Part shown: positions 23,133 to 32,571 of the stretch, in pieces
Layout: each line of letters begins with the position of its first letter
How positions within the stretch are numbered: position 1 is the stretch's first letter
Source: an uncultured Prevotella sp.
GTDB lineage: Bacteria > Bacteroidota > Bacteroidia > Bacteroidales > Bacteroidaceae
Direction: 5' to 3'
Assembly (NCBI GenBank): GCA_934254985.1
Contig: CAKQMS010000012.1
Location: forward strand, 1-64,000
Length of the DNA stretch: 64,000 nucleotides
Made by a program: the position numbers and the translations under genes
Notes under the pieces: model-generated
What the model was told of the DNA's origin: nothing
The model's input: only the letters and a program-made list of their open reading frames with translations
The model's database searches: none

Positions 23133-25529
23133 TTACATGGTTTTGAGCTTAAGCTTCTGAGTCTTGTAGCCTTCGCCCTTTACTACGAGAGTGATGTTTG
23201 AAGGCGTGCGACCGGCACGAAGTATTACGAGGGCTGAACCGTTGTAGAGCGAACGGGTGTTGCCTGTATGAAGTTCGTTTGACGACAAGTTGCCGTTGTC
23301 TACGGCTACTATCTGCGCATCGCCCTCTACGCTGAATTCAAGCTTCTCGTTGGCTGTCCACGCACGACGATTCTTGCTGTCTACGGCATTTATGCGAACA
23401 TGCATCAGGTCTTGACCATCGGCTTTCCATGTTTCTACATCAGGAGCAAGAACCAGCTTGGTAGCCTTTGTTGTGGTTTCGATACGATGGCGAGCCACCA
23501 CCTTGCCTGCATTATAAGCTATCGCCTCTATGTAGCCAGGCTGATATTCAATATCGTTGAAGCGCATCTTGTTGCGGTTCTTAGCCTCTTTGCTATTCTG
23601 CTGTGAAGCCACCACCTTGCCATTAACCTTGAGGTCCACCTTTTCGGCATTTGTATACACGTTTACGCTATACTTCTTGCCAGGAGTGCGATTCCAATGT
23701 TCGCTCAATCCGTCGTTGCTGAATATGATGCCATTCCATTCCTGAGCATCAGCCTTAGAATCGATGATGCCAATATGCACAACAGGCTCTTCTGGCTTGA
23801 ACATAGAGCGGAGAAGGTAAGCGTATGGCTTAGGCTGTAGAGAGATGTCGAACGAACCGTCGTTGAATCCCTTTGCAGGCCATCCACGGCTCTCGCCAAG
23901 ATAGTCAATCATGCCCCAATATGCCAATCCCATCACCTTGTCGAGATCCATACCAAAGAAGTTTGGTCCCATATTAGAGAGGTTGGCTTCGCTCTGATAG
24001 AATGTCATCCAAGGGAAACGCTTTCTGTCGCCAGGGAAATACATATAGCGATAGTTGTAGGCTGAGATATCTGTTTCCTGAACTAATGGTGCAGGCAGAG
24101 AGTCGGTCTCAAGACTACGGCCACGTGGGTGCATGGCTACGGTAATCTTGCGAGTGTTGTCGTAGCGCTGAAGCACAGGCTTCATCATGCGATAAGGAGT
24201 TACGCCCCAGTCGCCAAATGGCAAGTTAGGATATGTCTGCAATTCGTTGCCCAAGCTCCAAGCAATCACGCAAGGATGATTTCTGTCGCGCTTGATAAAC
24301 TCAGGCAAGTCGTATGGCCATTGCTCCATCCATGGTCTGCGTCCGCCTGTATATTGGTCGAGCCACTTGTCGTAGAGTTCGTCGAGCACAAGGATGCCGA
24401 GCGAGTCGCAGAGGTTGAGGAATGATGTGCTATAAGGGTTGTGGGATGTGCGGATGTGGTTGAAACCGAAGTCTTTCAGCATCTTAATTCTCTTCTCCAT
24501 AGCACGAGGATAGGCAGCTGCGCCAAGAGCTCCGAGAGTATGGTGGTTGGCAATACCCTTGAGCAATACCTTAGAGCCGTTAACCTTGAGTCCGAAGTCT
24601 GGTCCAATCTCTATTGTTCGAATACCGAAGCGTGTGGTGGCGCAATCCTTCTCTTTGCCGTTGGCGTCGAGAATGCGTACGGTTGCGGTATAGAGGTTAG
24701 GAGTGTCGCAATTCCAAAGCTTAGGGTTTGCAATATCGATAGTCTCCCATTTCAGCTCGTTGGTACGCATTTTGCGGTTGAAAGGCATGTCTACGGTCTT
24801 GTCGTAAACGATTTTGCCTTGTGGGTCTTTAACTACGGTCTGAAGCTTAACGTTGTTTTGCTTAGTATAGTTTGCCACTTCCACCTGTAGGTTTACAAGA
24901 TGGTTGTCGGTAGTTGTCACGTAGAGCGGATGGCGAACGAAATAGATGTCGGCAGGAGTAGACACAATCTTCACGTCGCGATACAGACCTCCACCTGTAT
25001 ACCAACGAGAGTTTAGCGGACCGCTTGTTGAAGCATGAACGGCTATGGTATTAGCCTGACCATACTTAAGAAGTTTAGAAACGTCGATATCGAAGCCCAG
25101 ATAGCCATAGTCGGTACCACCTATGCGCTTGCCGTTGAGGTATACGTCGCCAACATACATGATACCCTCGAAGTCGAGGAGTATGCGACGTCCCTTCATG
25201 TCGGCAGCAGGAGTATAGGTCTTCACATACCAGCCGTCGCCCATCTCTTTGAAGCCACGAGCAGAAAGGCGTGATTTGAAGTTGGATGCTCCATCCGAAT
25301 TGTCTTCCGACTCGTTGGCAGCAGGAGCCACCCATGGTTGAGATATCTGGAAGTCGTGTGGCACGTTGATGGTTTCCCATGAGCCATCAGAAGTGTTGAT
25401 GGCTGCTACATCGATATTGCCACGATGAAACTGCCAACCGAAGTTGAAGTTCTCTACATTTCGCTGAGCCGAAGCTGACAGAGCAGCCACGGTAAAGAGC
25501 GAAACGAATGATAGATGTTTGTAGGTCAT
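23133..25529 (-). CDS. Glycoside hydrolase family 2, beta-galactosidase-like
   Basis: 798 residues with a signal peptide (MTYKHLSFVSLFTVAALSASA). Order: sugar-binding jelly roll (GWYVKTYTPA, DVYLNGKRIG), immunoglobulin-like domain, then the TIM barrel with RTSHNPYS, RNHPCVIAWSLGNEL (Glu acid/base) and FYQSEANLS (Glu nucleophile), then C-terminal beta domains. GH2 enzymes remove terminal beta-linked galactose or related sugars; the exact specificity is not visible. It is exported, probably periplasmic. It lies 24 bases after GH106, so the pair is likely co-transcribed. No SusC/SusD genes adjoin. Confidence 0.9.
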   Translation of the reverse strand: MTYKHLSFVSLFTVAALSASAQRNVENFNFGWQFHRGNIDVAAINTSDGSWETINVPHDFQISQPWVAPAANESEDNSDGASNFKSRLSARGFKEMGDGWYVKTYTPAADMKGRRILLDFEGIMYVGDVYLNGKRIGGTDYGYLGFDIDVSKLLKYGQANTIAVHASTSGPLNSRWYTGGGLYRDVKIVSTPADIYFVRHPLYVTTTDNHLVNLQVEVANYTKQNNVKLQTVVKDPQGKIVYDKTVDMPFNRKMRTNELKWETIDIANPKLWNCDTPNLYTATVRILDANGKEKDCATTRFGIRTIEIGPDFGLKVNGSKVLLKGIANHHTLGALGAAAYPRAMEKRIKMLKDFGFNHIRTSHNPYSTSFLNLCDSLGILVLDELYDKWLDQYTGGRRPWMEQWPYDLPEFIKRDRNHPCVIAWSLGNELQTYPNLPFGDWGVTPYRMMKPVLQRYDNTRKITVAMHPRGRSLETDSLPAPLVQETDISAYNYRYMYFPGDRKRFPWMTFYQSEANLSNMGPNFFGMDLDKVMGLAYWGMIDYLGESRGWPAKGFNDGSFDISLQPKPYAYLLRSMFKPEEPVVHIGIIDSKADAQEWNGIIFSNDGLSEHWNRTPGKKYSVNVYTNAEKVDLKVNGKVVASQQNSKEAKNRNKMRFNDIEYQPGYIEAIAYNAGKVVARHRIETTTKATKLVLAPDVETWKADGQDLMHVRINAVDSKNRRAWTANEKLEFSVEGDAQIVAVDNGNLSSNELHTGNTRSLYNGSALVILRAGRTPSNITLVVKGEGYKTQKLKLKTM

Positions 25530-25553
25530 TACGTTATTGTTTTAGTTTTTAGA

Positions 25554-28160
25554 TTATTCTTTAATGAGTTTCACCTCAGAATTAAGACCCGAAGCAACAG
25601 GAGTCCAGTCGGCATAAGAGGTCTTCTTGTAGTTGATGTCTACCACATTAATCTCATCAAACTTACGCCACTTGTAGCCTTGGCGGTCGAGTTCCGAGAT
25701 TCTGTTGGCAGGCAGGTTGGTAACCTCTATGCGAATCTTGTTGTTGCCCTTGTGCAGAAGGTTGGCAAACGAAAGACGATAAGGCACAGCCCAAGCGCAA
25801 CCTATCAAGCTGTCGTTTACGTATACTCGCGCACTCTCTCTAACGTCGCCAAGGTCGATAGTCCAGCTGTTGCCTTTCTTCAGCTCAGCAGCCGAGAGGT
25901 TGATGGTGCATTCATAAACGCCAGTTCCCATCAACGTGCGAGTAGAGTCGTCGAGATTTTCCCACGACTTTGTGGTGTCGAGGTTGTAGGTCTTAGCGAT
26001 GGCTGGAGTAGCTTCGGTAAACGACAATTTCCAGTTGTTGAGAGTCTTAACGACAGGCGAAGTCTTTGTCCATTCGCATCTTAAAGGAAGCGAAGCCAAC
26101 TCTTTGCTCAAAGCTTCGTCCTCGTGGTTGAAAGTCTGAAGAATGATGCTCTCGCCCGAACGAAGATTAACGAGAATACTGTCGCCACAAATCTCAGCTC
26201 GCTGACGGTTGCCTGTCATAGGGTCGAACCACATAGCGGTAGCCATAGGAACAGCCAAAGTGGTGTAGGCTTGGATGTCGTTAGGAGTGAGGTTGGCTAT
26301 GAAGTAATGATGTCCCTTGTCGTTAGAGCGACGTATTAGCTTCAATCCCAATTCTGTCTTCATCTTCTCAGCCTTAGCAGCCTTAGTGAGGTCAGCTGCA
26401 CTTGTGCCTACGATGATGTTTGCACCCTGTGCCTTTAGCTTTTCGATATGCGCCTTTACGGCAGGAGTAAGAATGTTGTCGGCAGAAGGAATCACAAGCC
26501 CCTTGTATGTGGTGCCACCTGGAGTATGGAGCATACCATTATTATAATAGGTGTCGAGCAATATTCTGTCTGAGATATAATCGCAATCGAAGCCTGCTTG
26601 GTCGATGGCGTCGATACACTTCACAAACTCAGGAGCCAACTTGCCCATGGCGTGGATAGAGAACTGCATCAGGCGTTTGCCCGTAGAGCGCTTTGCCCAC
26701 ATGTCGTGGATAGGCAAATAGGTGAGGAAATCGTTGTCAGGACGACCCATCTGGAGCATGCTTTGGCAACGCTCTACATACTTCATGAAGTAAGGAGCAT
26801 CGCGCCAAATGGTGTTGTTGGGACTCATGTCTATAGATGCATAGAAGCGCCATCCTGGCCATGTTTCGTGTTGAGGAGAGTAGGCTGTGCCGTGGAAGAA
26901 CATGTGGTTTACGCCAGCACAGAACATAAGGTCCATATCTGGTTTCATCTGGCTTAGCGATGTGCGGAAATGCTCAGTAAGCCATGTGAAAGTCTCCGAC
27001 GAAGTGTATGGTTTGCCCATGATATGCGCAGCCGAAGGAGCATATTTGAGCATAGAGAAGTCGGAATCATTTTTGCGAGTCTTGCCTGGGTCTTGGCGCA
27101 AGCCTTTGATGCCAAAGTTGGTAAGTCCGAAGCCTTCGATTTCAGGAATGTCGACAGCAGCATAGCAGTCGATAAGGTTTGCTGGGCTACCGTGAGCCTG
27201 GTTGCGAGTGATGGCTCCGTGGCTATGTGCCCAAGCTGTCCAAGTGCGTGTGAAATTATCGAGAAGCATGTCGCCAAGAGTTTCGCGATAGTCGGCAACA
27301 ACCTTAGTGTCGCCATCCACGAGCTTATCGAAATTCTCTTCAAGACTATATCCGCGACGATTGTAGAATTCTTGGAATAGAGTAGGGGTATAGTCAGATT
27401 CCGACACCTCGTAAGAGTCGTTGAAGAATGTGTGAGGATATGGAGTGCCTGTCTTCTCGAAAGCCTCTTCGATATGCTTGAGATAGTTGGTTACAGCCTG
27501 TTTGTCGAAATGGTCGATAACAAGACCTGCTCCGCCTGGTGCTGCACGCTTAACAGCCATCACGCCCTTTTTCTGATACAAGGCTATGATGCGCCATGTG
27601 CCCTTTGACGGAAGCTTTGTGGTGAGTGTGCCCTCAACGAGCGGAGTTGTTATCTTCAGGAATTTGCCATCAGAGAAAGCATAGATGCCTACGAGCGATG
27701 TGTTTTTGCGTTTCTTCTCAATAGGACGAAGGTCGAGAGCTTTAATCTTTTTGCCTACGACAGTTGTGTCTATGATAAGCATCTGAGATGCACTCTCGTC
27801 GAGTGGTACCCAAGGACCGCCAAAAGGCCATCCTGTACCTGTAGCCATATCAAACTCTATGCCGTCGGCTTTGCATTCCGCATTAACGTATCTCAATATC
27901 TCCATATAGCGAGGCGAGAGGAATGGAATATTGTTTTTCTCATTTCCCTGTACGCCATAGATAGGAGTAATCTCGATAGCGCCAATACCATGGTCGGCAT
28001 ATTGGCGAAGATTCCACTTTAGGTCGTTTTCTGTAACTGCTGAGCCAAGCCACCACCAACGGGTGCCTGGTTTGGCTTCTTGACTTGGTACTGGCCATTG
28101 CTGCGCAAACATGTTAAGGCTCATAGCCAACGCGGCAATAGTCACGATTTGTTTTTTCAT
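25554..28160 (-). CDS. Glycoside hydrolase family 106, alpha-L-rhamnosidase-like
   Basis: 868 residues with signal peptide MKKQIVTIAALAMSLNMFAQ. The N-terminal KPGTRWWWLGSAVTENDLKW and YADHGIGAIEITPIYGVQG are characteristic of GH106. DMATGTGWPFGGPWVPL follows, and the C-terminal 150 residues look like a galactose-binding-type beta sandwich (WTIDLGDVRESARVYVNDSL). Characterised GH106 members cleave alpha-L-rhamnose from pectin-derived glycans such as rhamnogalacturonan. With GH2 downstream and hexuronate genes at 36.6-41.3 kb this suggests pectin use. No TAnnTTTG box precedes it; a 17-bp tandem array lies in the 115-base gap before it. Confidence 0.85.
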   Translation of the reverse strand: MKKQIVTIAALAMSLNMFAQQWPVPSQEAKPGTRWWWLGSAVTENDLKWNLRQYADHGIGAIEITPIYGVQGNEKNNIPFLSPRYMEILRYVNAECKADGIEFDMATGTGWPFGGPWVPLDESASQMLIIDTTVVGKKIKALDLRPIEKKRKNTSLVGIYAFSDGKFLKITTPLVEGTLTTKLPSKGTWRIIALYQKKGVMAVKRAAPGGAGLVIDHFDKQAVTNYLKHIEEAFEKTGTPYPHTFFNDSYEVSESDYTPTLFQEFYNRRGYSLEENFDKLVDGDTKVVADYRETLGDMLLDNFTRTWTAWAHSHGAITRNQAHGSPANLIDCYAAVDIPEIEGFGLTNFGIKGLRQDPGKTRKNDSDFSMLKYAPSAAHIMGKPYTSSETFTWLTEHFRTSLSQMKPDMDLMFCAGVNHMFFHGTAYSPQHETWPGWRFYASIDMSPNNTIWRDAPYFMKYVERCQSMLQMGRPDNDFLTYLPIHDMWAKRSTGKRLMQFSIHAMGKLAPEFVKCIDAIDQAGFDCDYISDRILLDTYYNNGMLHTPGGTTYKGLVIPSADNILTPAVKAHIEKLKAQGANIIVGTSAADLTKAAKAEKMKTELGLKLIRRSNDKGHHYFIANLTPNDIQAYTTLAVPMATAMWFDPMTGNRQRAEICGDSILVNLRSGESIILQTFNHEDEALSKELASLPLRCEWTKTSPVVKTLNNWKLSFTEATPAIAKTYNLDTTKSWENLDDSTRTLMGTGVYECTINLSAAELKKGNSWTIDLGDVRESARVYVNDSLIGCAWAVPYRLSFANLLHKGNNKIRIEVTNLPANRISELDRQGYKWRKFDEINVVDINYKKTSYADWTPVASGLNSEVKLIKE

Positions 28161-28223
28161 ATTGCTTTTTAGTTTTTAGTTTGGTCGTAGATTTATATGG
28201 AGAACTTGTCTTTCCTCAACGAG

Positions 28224-28284
28224 CTTGCTCATTAATGGAGCTTACTCATTCGGAGGGTTTACTCCTTCTGAGTGTTTACTCATG
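28224..28284. repeat. Tandem array, 17-bp period
   Basis: The word TTACTCAT or a one-base variant recurs at 28225, 28242, 28259 and 28276, exactly 17 bases apart; the last copy overlaps the rlmH stop codon. A weaker fifth unit may precede at 28207. It occupies the rlmH-GH106 gap. Confidence 0.6.
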
Positions 28285-28746
28285 ATGGTATGGTTCGCCC
28301 TTGATGATGGTGCAAGCACGATATAGTTGCTCAACGAAGACGAGGCGCACCATTTGGTGTGAGAATGTCATCTTCGACAAGCTTTGCATGCTGTTGGCTC
28401 GAGAGTAAACAGATTGTGCAAAACCATAAGGTCCGCCTATGATAAACACCAATCGGCGAGCTGTAGCCTGCTGTTTCTCAAGCCATGCTGCCATCTCTAT
28501 ACTTCGCATCTCTTTGCCACGCTCGTCGAGCAATACCACGGTATCCGAAGGTTGCAACAGCTTTAGTATTGCCTCGCCCTCCTTATCCTTTTGTTGGTCT
28601 TGGCTGAGGCTCTTGGCATTACGCAATTCCGGGATTACCGTAACCGAGAATGGCATGTAGTGATGTATGCGCTCTATATAGTCGTTGATGGAAGCTATGA
28701 AATGCTTATTTGTGGTCTTGCCAACCACGATTAGTTCAGTCTTCAT
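28276..28746 (-). CDS. rlmH: 23S rRNA (pseudouridine1915-N3)-methyltransferase
   Basis: 156 residues, the standard size for this SPOUT methyltransferase, which modifies position 1915 of 23S rRNA on the assembled ribosome. The knotted C-terminal half has VVLLDERGKEM, RLVFIIGGPYGFAQSVYSRAN (cofactor loop) and the terminal FVEQLYRACTIIKGEPYHHE, a near-invariant RlmH tail. Its start overlaps the DUF4491 gene by 11 bases, so the two are translated from one message. Confidence 0.97.
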   Translation of the reverse strand: MKTELIVVGKTTNKHFIASINDYIERIHHYMPFSVTVIPELRNAKSLSQDQQKDKEGEAILKLLQPSDTVVLLDERGKEMRSIEMAAWLEKQQATARRLVFIIGGPYGFAQSVYSRANSMQSLSKMTFSHQMVRLVFVEQLYRACTIIKGEPYHHE

Positions 28747-29041
28747 ATTCTTTCTTTCTCTTTGGGTTCATAGGAAACCATCCCTTCTTAACTCTTTGCT
28801 TTTGCTCGAAGAGTTCGCCTATGGTCCAAAGACATGAAGCGCCAAGGATGCCGAGAAGCGACGATATGAGCACGTCGGCAACAAAAAAGGCTACGCCTAT
28901 GCTGGCTATTCCTGCTACGAGGAATAACCACCATGGGCGTGTGCCAAAATAGTATTCCACCTTTATTACTATAGGGTGGAACAAACCTATTATTAAAAAT
29001 GTGGAAATGGCTATCACCATTCCTTTGAAATGTAAATCCAT
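28736..29041 (-). CDS. DUF4491 small membrane protein
   Basis: 101 residues from MDLHFKG. Three hydrophobic spans: GMVIAISTFLIIGLFHP, WWLFLVAGIASIGVAFFVAD, and LISSLLGILGASCLWTIGEL, followed by a basic tail (KQRVKKGWFPMNPKRKKEY). The FHPIVIKVEYYFGTRPWW loop and the tail are typical of DUF4491, often next to rlmH in Bacteroidetes. Function unknown. An upstream in-frame ATG at 29050 adds three residues and cannot be excluded. It overlaps rlmH by 11 bases. Confidence 0.85.
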   Translation of the reverse strand: MDLHFKGMVIAISTFLIIGLFHPIVIKVEYYFGTRPWWLFLVAGIASIGVAFFVADVLISSLLGILGASCLWTIGELFEQKQRVKKGWFPMNPKRKKEYED

Positions 29042-29090
29042 TACAAACAATCTTAGTTGTCCTAAAAATCTATACTAATACGCTTATCGT

Positions 29091-30791
29091 TTAGTCTTCC
29101 ATCAACTTGCGGTATCTGCCCTTCTTGATTTCGGCATCGGTACCTAAGCGATGAGCTTTGTTGATTTCGTATTCTGAATAGCTACCTTCAAAGAAGAATA
29201 CTTCACCATTGCCTTCGAATGCAAGGATGTGAGTACAGATACGGTCGAGGAACCAACGGTCGTGGCTGATAACAACAGCACAACCGGCAAAAGTTTCAAG
29301 ACCTTCTTCAAGAGCACGGAGAGTGTTTACGTCGATGTCGTTGGTAGGCTCATCGAGCAACAATACGTTGCCTTCTTGCTTCAAAGCCAAAGCCAACTGC
29401 AAGCGGTTGCGCTCACCACCTGACAATACTCCGCAAAGCTTGTTCTGGTCGGTACCCGAGAAGTTGAAGCGAGAGATATAAGCACGTGCGTTGACATCAC
29501 GACCGCCAAGGCGAAGAGTCTCGTTGCCCTGAGCAATAACATCATAAACCGACTTTGCAGGGTCGATATCCTTGTGCTGCTGGTCTACGTAAGCAAGCTT
29601 AACGGTTTCGCCTACCTCGAATGTGCCGCCATCAGCATTATCAAGTCCCATGATAAGACGGAAGAGAGTGGTTTTACCAGCTCCGTTAGGACCAATAACA
29701 CCTACGATGCCGTTAGGAGGAAGCATGAAGTTGAGGTCGTTGAACAATACCTTTTCGCCGAAAGCCTTCTTCACATGCTGAGCCTCGATAACCTTGTTGC
29801 CCAAGCGTGGTCCGTTAGGAATAAAGATTTCAAGCTTCTCCTCGCGTTCCTTCTGCTCTTGGTTGAGCATCTGCTCATAAGAGTTAAGACGAGCCTTACC
29901 CTTAGCCTGACGAGCCTTAGGTGCCATGCGCACCCATTCGAGCTCTCGCTGAAGAGTCTTCTGACGCTTAGAAGCCGACTTCTCTTCTTGTGCCATGCGC
30001 TTTGTCTTTTGGTCGAGCCATGAAGAGTAGTTGCCCTTCCATGGAATACCCTCGCCACGGTCGAGCTCAAGAATCCATTCGCTCACATCGTCGAGGAAGT
30101 AGCGGTCGTGGGTAACGGCAATAACTGTTCCTTCGTATTGCTGCAAGTGCTGCTCCAACCAGTCGATACTCTCGGCATCAAGGTGGTTGGTAGGCTCATC
30201 GAGCAATAACACGTCTGGCTTCTGAAGAAGCAAACGGCAAAGAGCCACACGACGACGCTCACCACCCGAGAGGTTTGTGACAGGCCAATCGCCTGGAGGA
30301 CATTTCAAGGCTGCCATAGCACGGTCGAGCTTAGAATCCATGTTCCATGCGTCGGTAGCGTCTATGATGTCTTGAACTTCAGCTTGGCGTTGCATGAGCT
30401 TATCCATCTTGTCTGGATCGCCATAATATTCTTCGAGACCAAACTTTAGGTTGATGTCTTCGTATTCTGCAAGAGCGTCGTAAGCCTTTTGTACGCCCTC
30501 CATAACATTCTCCTTAACGGTCTTCTCCTCATTCAAAGGAGGATCCTGTGGCAGGTAGCCAACACTATAGCCAGGGCTCCATACAACTTCACCCTGTGTA
30601 GGCTGCTCGAGTCCGGCAATAATCTTCATAAGAGTTGACTTACCGGCACCATTCAAACCGATGATACCAATCTTTGCTCCATAGAAGAACGAGAGGTAGA
30701 TGTTCTTCAATATCTGCTTCTGGTTTTGTGGGATGATTTTAGACACTCCCACCATAGAAAATATAATTTTCTTGTCGTCTACTGTTGCCAT
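29091..30791 (-). CDS. ettA: ABC-F translational throttle protein EttA
   Basis: 566 residues with two ABC ATPase domains and no membrane segments. First domain: Walker A GLNGAGKST, signature LSGGERRRVALC, Walker B VLLLDEPTNHLD. Second: GPNGAGKTT, LSGGERNRLQLA, VLLLDEPTNDID. The linker rich in Arg/Lys (about residues 250-330, KRQKTLQRELEWVRMAPKARQ) is the P-site tRNA interaction motif, and SKIIPQNQKQILKNIYLSF at the start is EttA-like. It binds the ribosomal E site and gates the first elongation step according to ADP/ATP. A TAACTTTG box lies at 30854-30861 on the minus strand. Confidence 0.93.
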   Translation of the reverse strand: MATVDDKKIIFSMVGVSKIIPQNQKQILKNIYLSFFYGAKIGIIGLNGAGKSTLMKIIAGLEQPTQGEVVWSPGYSVGYLPQDPPLNEEKTVKENVMEGVQKAYDALAEYEDINLKFGLEEYYGDPDKMDKLMQRQAEVQDIIDATDAWNMDSKLDRAMAALKCPPGDWPVTNLSGGERRRVALCRLLLQKPDVLLLDEPTNHLDAESIDWLEQHLQQYEGTVIAVTHDRYFLDDVSEWILELDRGEGIPWKGNYSSWLDQKTKRMAQEEKSASKRQKTLQRELEWVRMAPKARQAKGKARLNSYEQMLNQEQKEREEKLEIFIPNGPRLGNKVIEAQHVKKAFGEKVLFNDLNFMLPPNGIVGVIGPNGAGKTTLFRLIMGLDNADGGTFEVGETVKLAYVDQQHKDIDPAKSVYDVIAQGNETLRLGGRDVNARAYISRFNFSGTDQNKLCGVLSGGERNRLQLALALKQEGNVLLLDEPTNDIDVNTLRALEEGLETFAGCAVVISHDRWFLDRICTHILAFEGNGEVFFFEGSYSEYEINKAHRLGTDAEIKKGRYRKLMED

Positions 30792-30853
30792 AAAATATGA
30801 CTAATGTTTAGTTAATAATTCTTGGAGATTTAATAGGCATAGCCTAACCTTTG

Positions 30854-30861
30854 CAAAGTTA
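30854..30861 (-). promoter_or_regulatory. -7 box of ettA
   Basis: TAACTTTG on the minus strand, about 63 bases before the ATG. It forms one half of a near-palindrome (TAACCTTTGCAAAGTTA). The -33 element is weak. Confidence 0.5.
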
Positions 30862-30945
30862 ATGAAAAAATATCGAAGTATGAAACTAAATTTGCATAAT
30901 ACAAGGAAAATGATTAGCTTTGTGGCAAAAATTATAGTATTATAT

Positions 30946-31314
30946 ATGGGTAGAACTAAATTTTCTCAACACGAGATAGATATTATTGCGATGTTGCTTA
31001 GACGAAAAGAGGCTGGCACAAGGTTTCAACAAAAGCAGATTAGACATCAGCTGAGAGTGAACTTTGAGTTTAGTATAGCCGACTTCAACGAGCCTGGCAA
31101 GTCGTTTGGTGAACCGGAATTGCGTGATGCTATTAAGCGTGGCGCTATACAGATTTTGGATGATGCAACAATAGCTTCGATGAAGGAGAAGCGTGCCCGC
31201 GACAAAGAACGCGATGAGGCTGCCAAGGAAGCTGAAGCTATAGAGAATGGAGCTACCGACTGGAAGGCTGCTATGAAGGAGTGGGAGGATTATTATAAAG
31301 AAGACGAGAAATAG
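30946..31314 (+). CDS. Conserved-looking hypothetical protein
   Basis: 122 residues from MGRTKFSQHEIDIIAMLLRRKE. The N-terminal half has helical, basic segments (RFQQKQIRHQLRVNFEFSIADF) reminiscent of small nucleic-acid-binding folds. The C-terminal half is a highly charged helix rich in Glu, Lys and Ala (KEKRARDKERDEAAKEAEA) ending in DWKAAMKEWEDYY. There is no signal peptide. I do not recognise the family. It lies 6 bases before the flavoprotein gene and is likely co-transcribed with it. The start is uncertain; the frame is open to 30862. Confidence 0.65.
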   Translation: MGRTKFSQHEIDIIAMLLRRKEAGTRFQQKQIRHQLRVNFEFSIADFNEPGKSFGEPELRDAIKRGAIQILDDATIASMKEKRARDKERDEAAKEAEAIENGATDWKAAMKEWEDYYKEDEK

Positions 31315-31320
31315 CCTTCT

Positions 31321-32544
31321 ATGAATGTAGCAATAATAGGTGCTGGCGCAGCTGGATGTTTTGCTGCGATACAGATAAAACGCAACAATCCGAAAGCAAA
31401 TGTCACGGTATATGAAGCAGGCATTAAACCGCTTGTTAAGGTTGCTGTTACTGGTGGCGGAAGATGTAATCTTACTAATAGCTTTGATGGCATTCGTAGC
31501 TTGGATGAGGCTTATCCTCGTGGTGCACGATTGTTGAAGAGATTGTTTAGGACGTTCGATTATAACGATGTGTATCAATGGTTTGAGTCGGAAGGCGTAA
31601 GTCTTACTACACAAGAAGACGAATGCGTGTTTCCTGTATCGCAAGATGCTATGGAGATTGTAAACACCTTGGTTAGACTTATGCGCTCGCTTGGCGTAAA
31701 ACTCATTACAAGGCATAGAGTTGCTGATATTAAACATGATGCGGAAGATGGTGAATATTTATTAACCTTTTCGCATGGCGATGTTGCTAAGGCTGATGCT
31801 GTAGTAGTGACAGCAGGAGGAAGTCCACAGGTACGAGGATTGGAGATGTATGAGAAACTTGGATTGGATATTGTGAGTCCTGTTCCTTCGCTCTTTAGCC
31901 TTAATCTTGAAAAGAATCATCCTATGACGGCTTGGATGGGAACGGTTGTTAACGATGTGCAGGCACGACTGGTTGGAACGAAGCTTGCGGCATTCGGACC
32001 ATTATTGATTACTCATTGGGGAGTTAGCGGTCCGGCTATCTTAAAGCTGTCGTCTTATGCTGCTCGAATATTGGCAGAAAATGATTATAAAGCGCAAGTG
32101 GCTATAAACTGGTTTGGACAAGCTAATGAGGCTGAGGTGACGAGTATCATTACTGAAATAGCCGAGCAAAACCAAAAGAAGCTCGTATCGAGTGTGTGGC
32201 CTGAGAGATTTAATAATAGAATGTGGTGTTATCTGATAGATGCTTGCGGATTGCGCCAAGATATGCGATGGGGCGAATTAGGAAAGAAGGGACTAAACAA
32301 GATGGTGGCTTTGTTGACTAATCACACTCTAAACATAGTTGGAAAGAACAAGTATAAGGAAGAGTTTGTGACATGTGGTGGTGTTGCGCTTTCGAATGTG
32401 AATTCATCAACACTTGAATCAAAAAAACATCCACATCTGTATTTCGCAGGTGAAATACTCGATGTGGATGCTATTACTGGAGGCTTTAATCTGCAAGCTG
32501 CATGGACCATGGGGTATGTGGTGGCAGAACAGTTTAAGCCTTGA
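31321..32544 (+). CDS. FAD-dependent oxidoreductase, HI0933/BaiN-like
   Basis: 407 residues. The N-terminal Rossmann motif VAIIGAGAAGCFAAIQI binds FAD. Then come VTGGGRCNLTNS, a hallmark of the HI0933/BaiN group, VVTAGGSPQVRG in the middle, FGPLLITHWGVSGPAIL, and the C-terminal FVTCGGVALSNVNSSTLESK with LYFAGEILDVDAITGGFNLQAAWTMG. Family members are soluble flavoproteins of mostly unknown physiological substrate. It begins 6 bases after the small hypothetical gene and converges on the zinc-ribbon gene. Confidence 0.88.
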   Translation: MNVAIIGAGAAGCFAAIQIKRNNPKANVTVYEAGIKPLVKVAVTGGGRCNLTNSFDGIRSLDEAYPRGARLLKRLFRTFDYNDVYQWFESEGVSLTTQEDECVFPVSQDAMEIVNTLVRLMRSLGVKLITRHRVADIKHDAEDGEYLLTFSHGDVAKADAVVVTAGGSPQVRGLEMYEKLGLDIVSPVPSLFSLNLEKNHPMTAWMGTVVNDVQARLVGTKLAAFGPLLITHWGVSGPAILKLSSYAARILAENDYKAQVAINWFGQANEAEVTSIITEIAEQNQKKLVSSVWPERFNNRMWCYLIDACGLRQDMRWGELGKKGLNKMVALLTNHTLNIVGKNKYKEEFVTCGGVALSNVNSSTLESKKHPHLYFAGEILDVDAITGGFNLQAAWTMGYVVAEQFKP

Positions 32545-32571
32545 TTTATTAAAGCTTTATAGACAGGCTTT

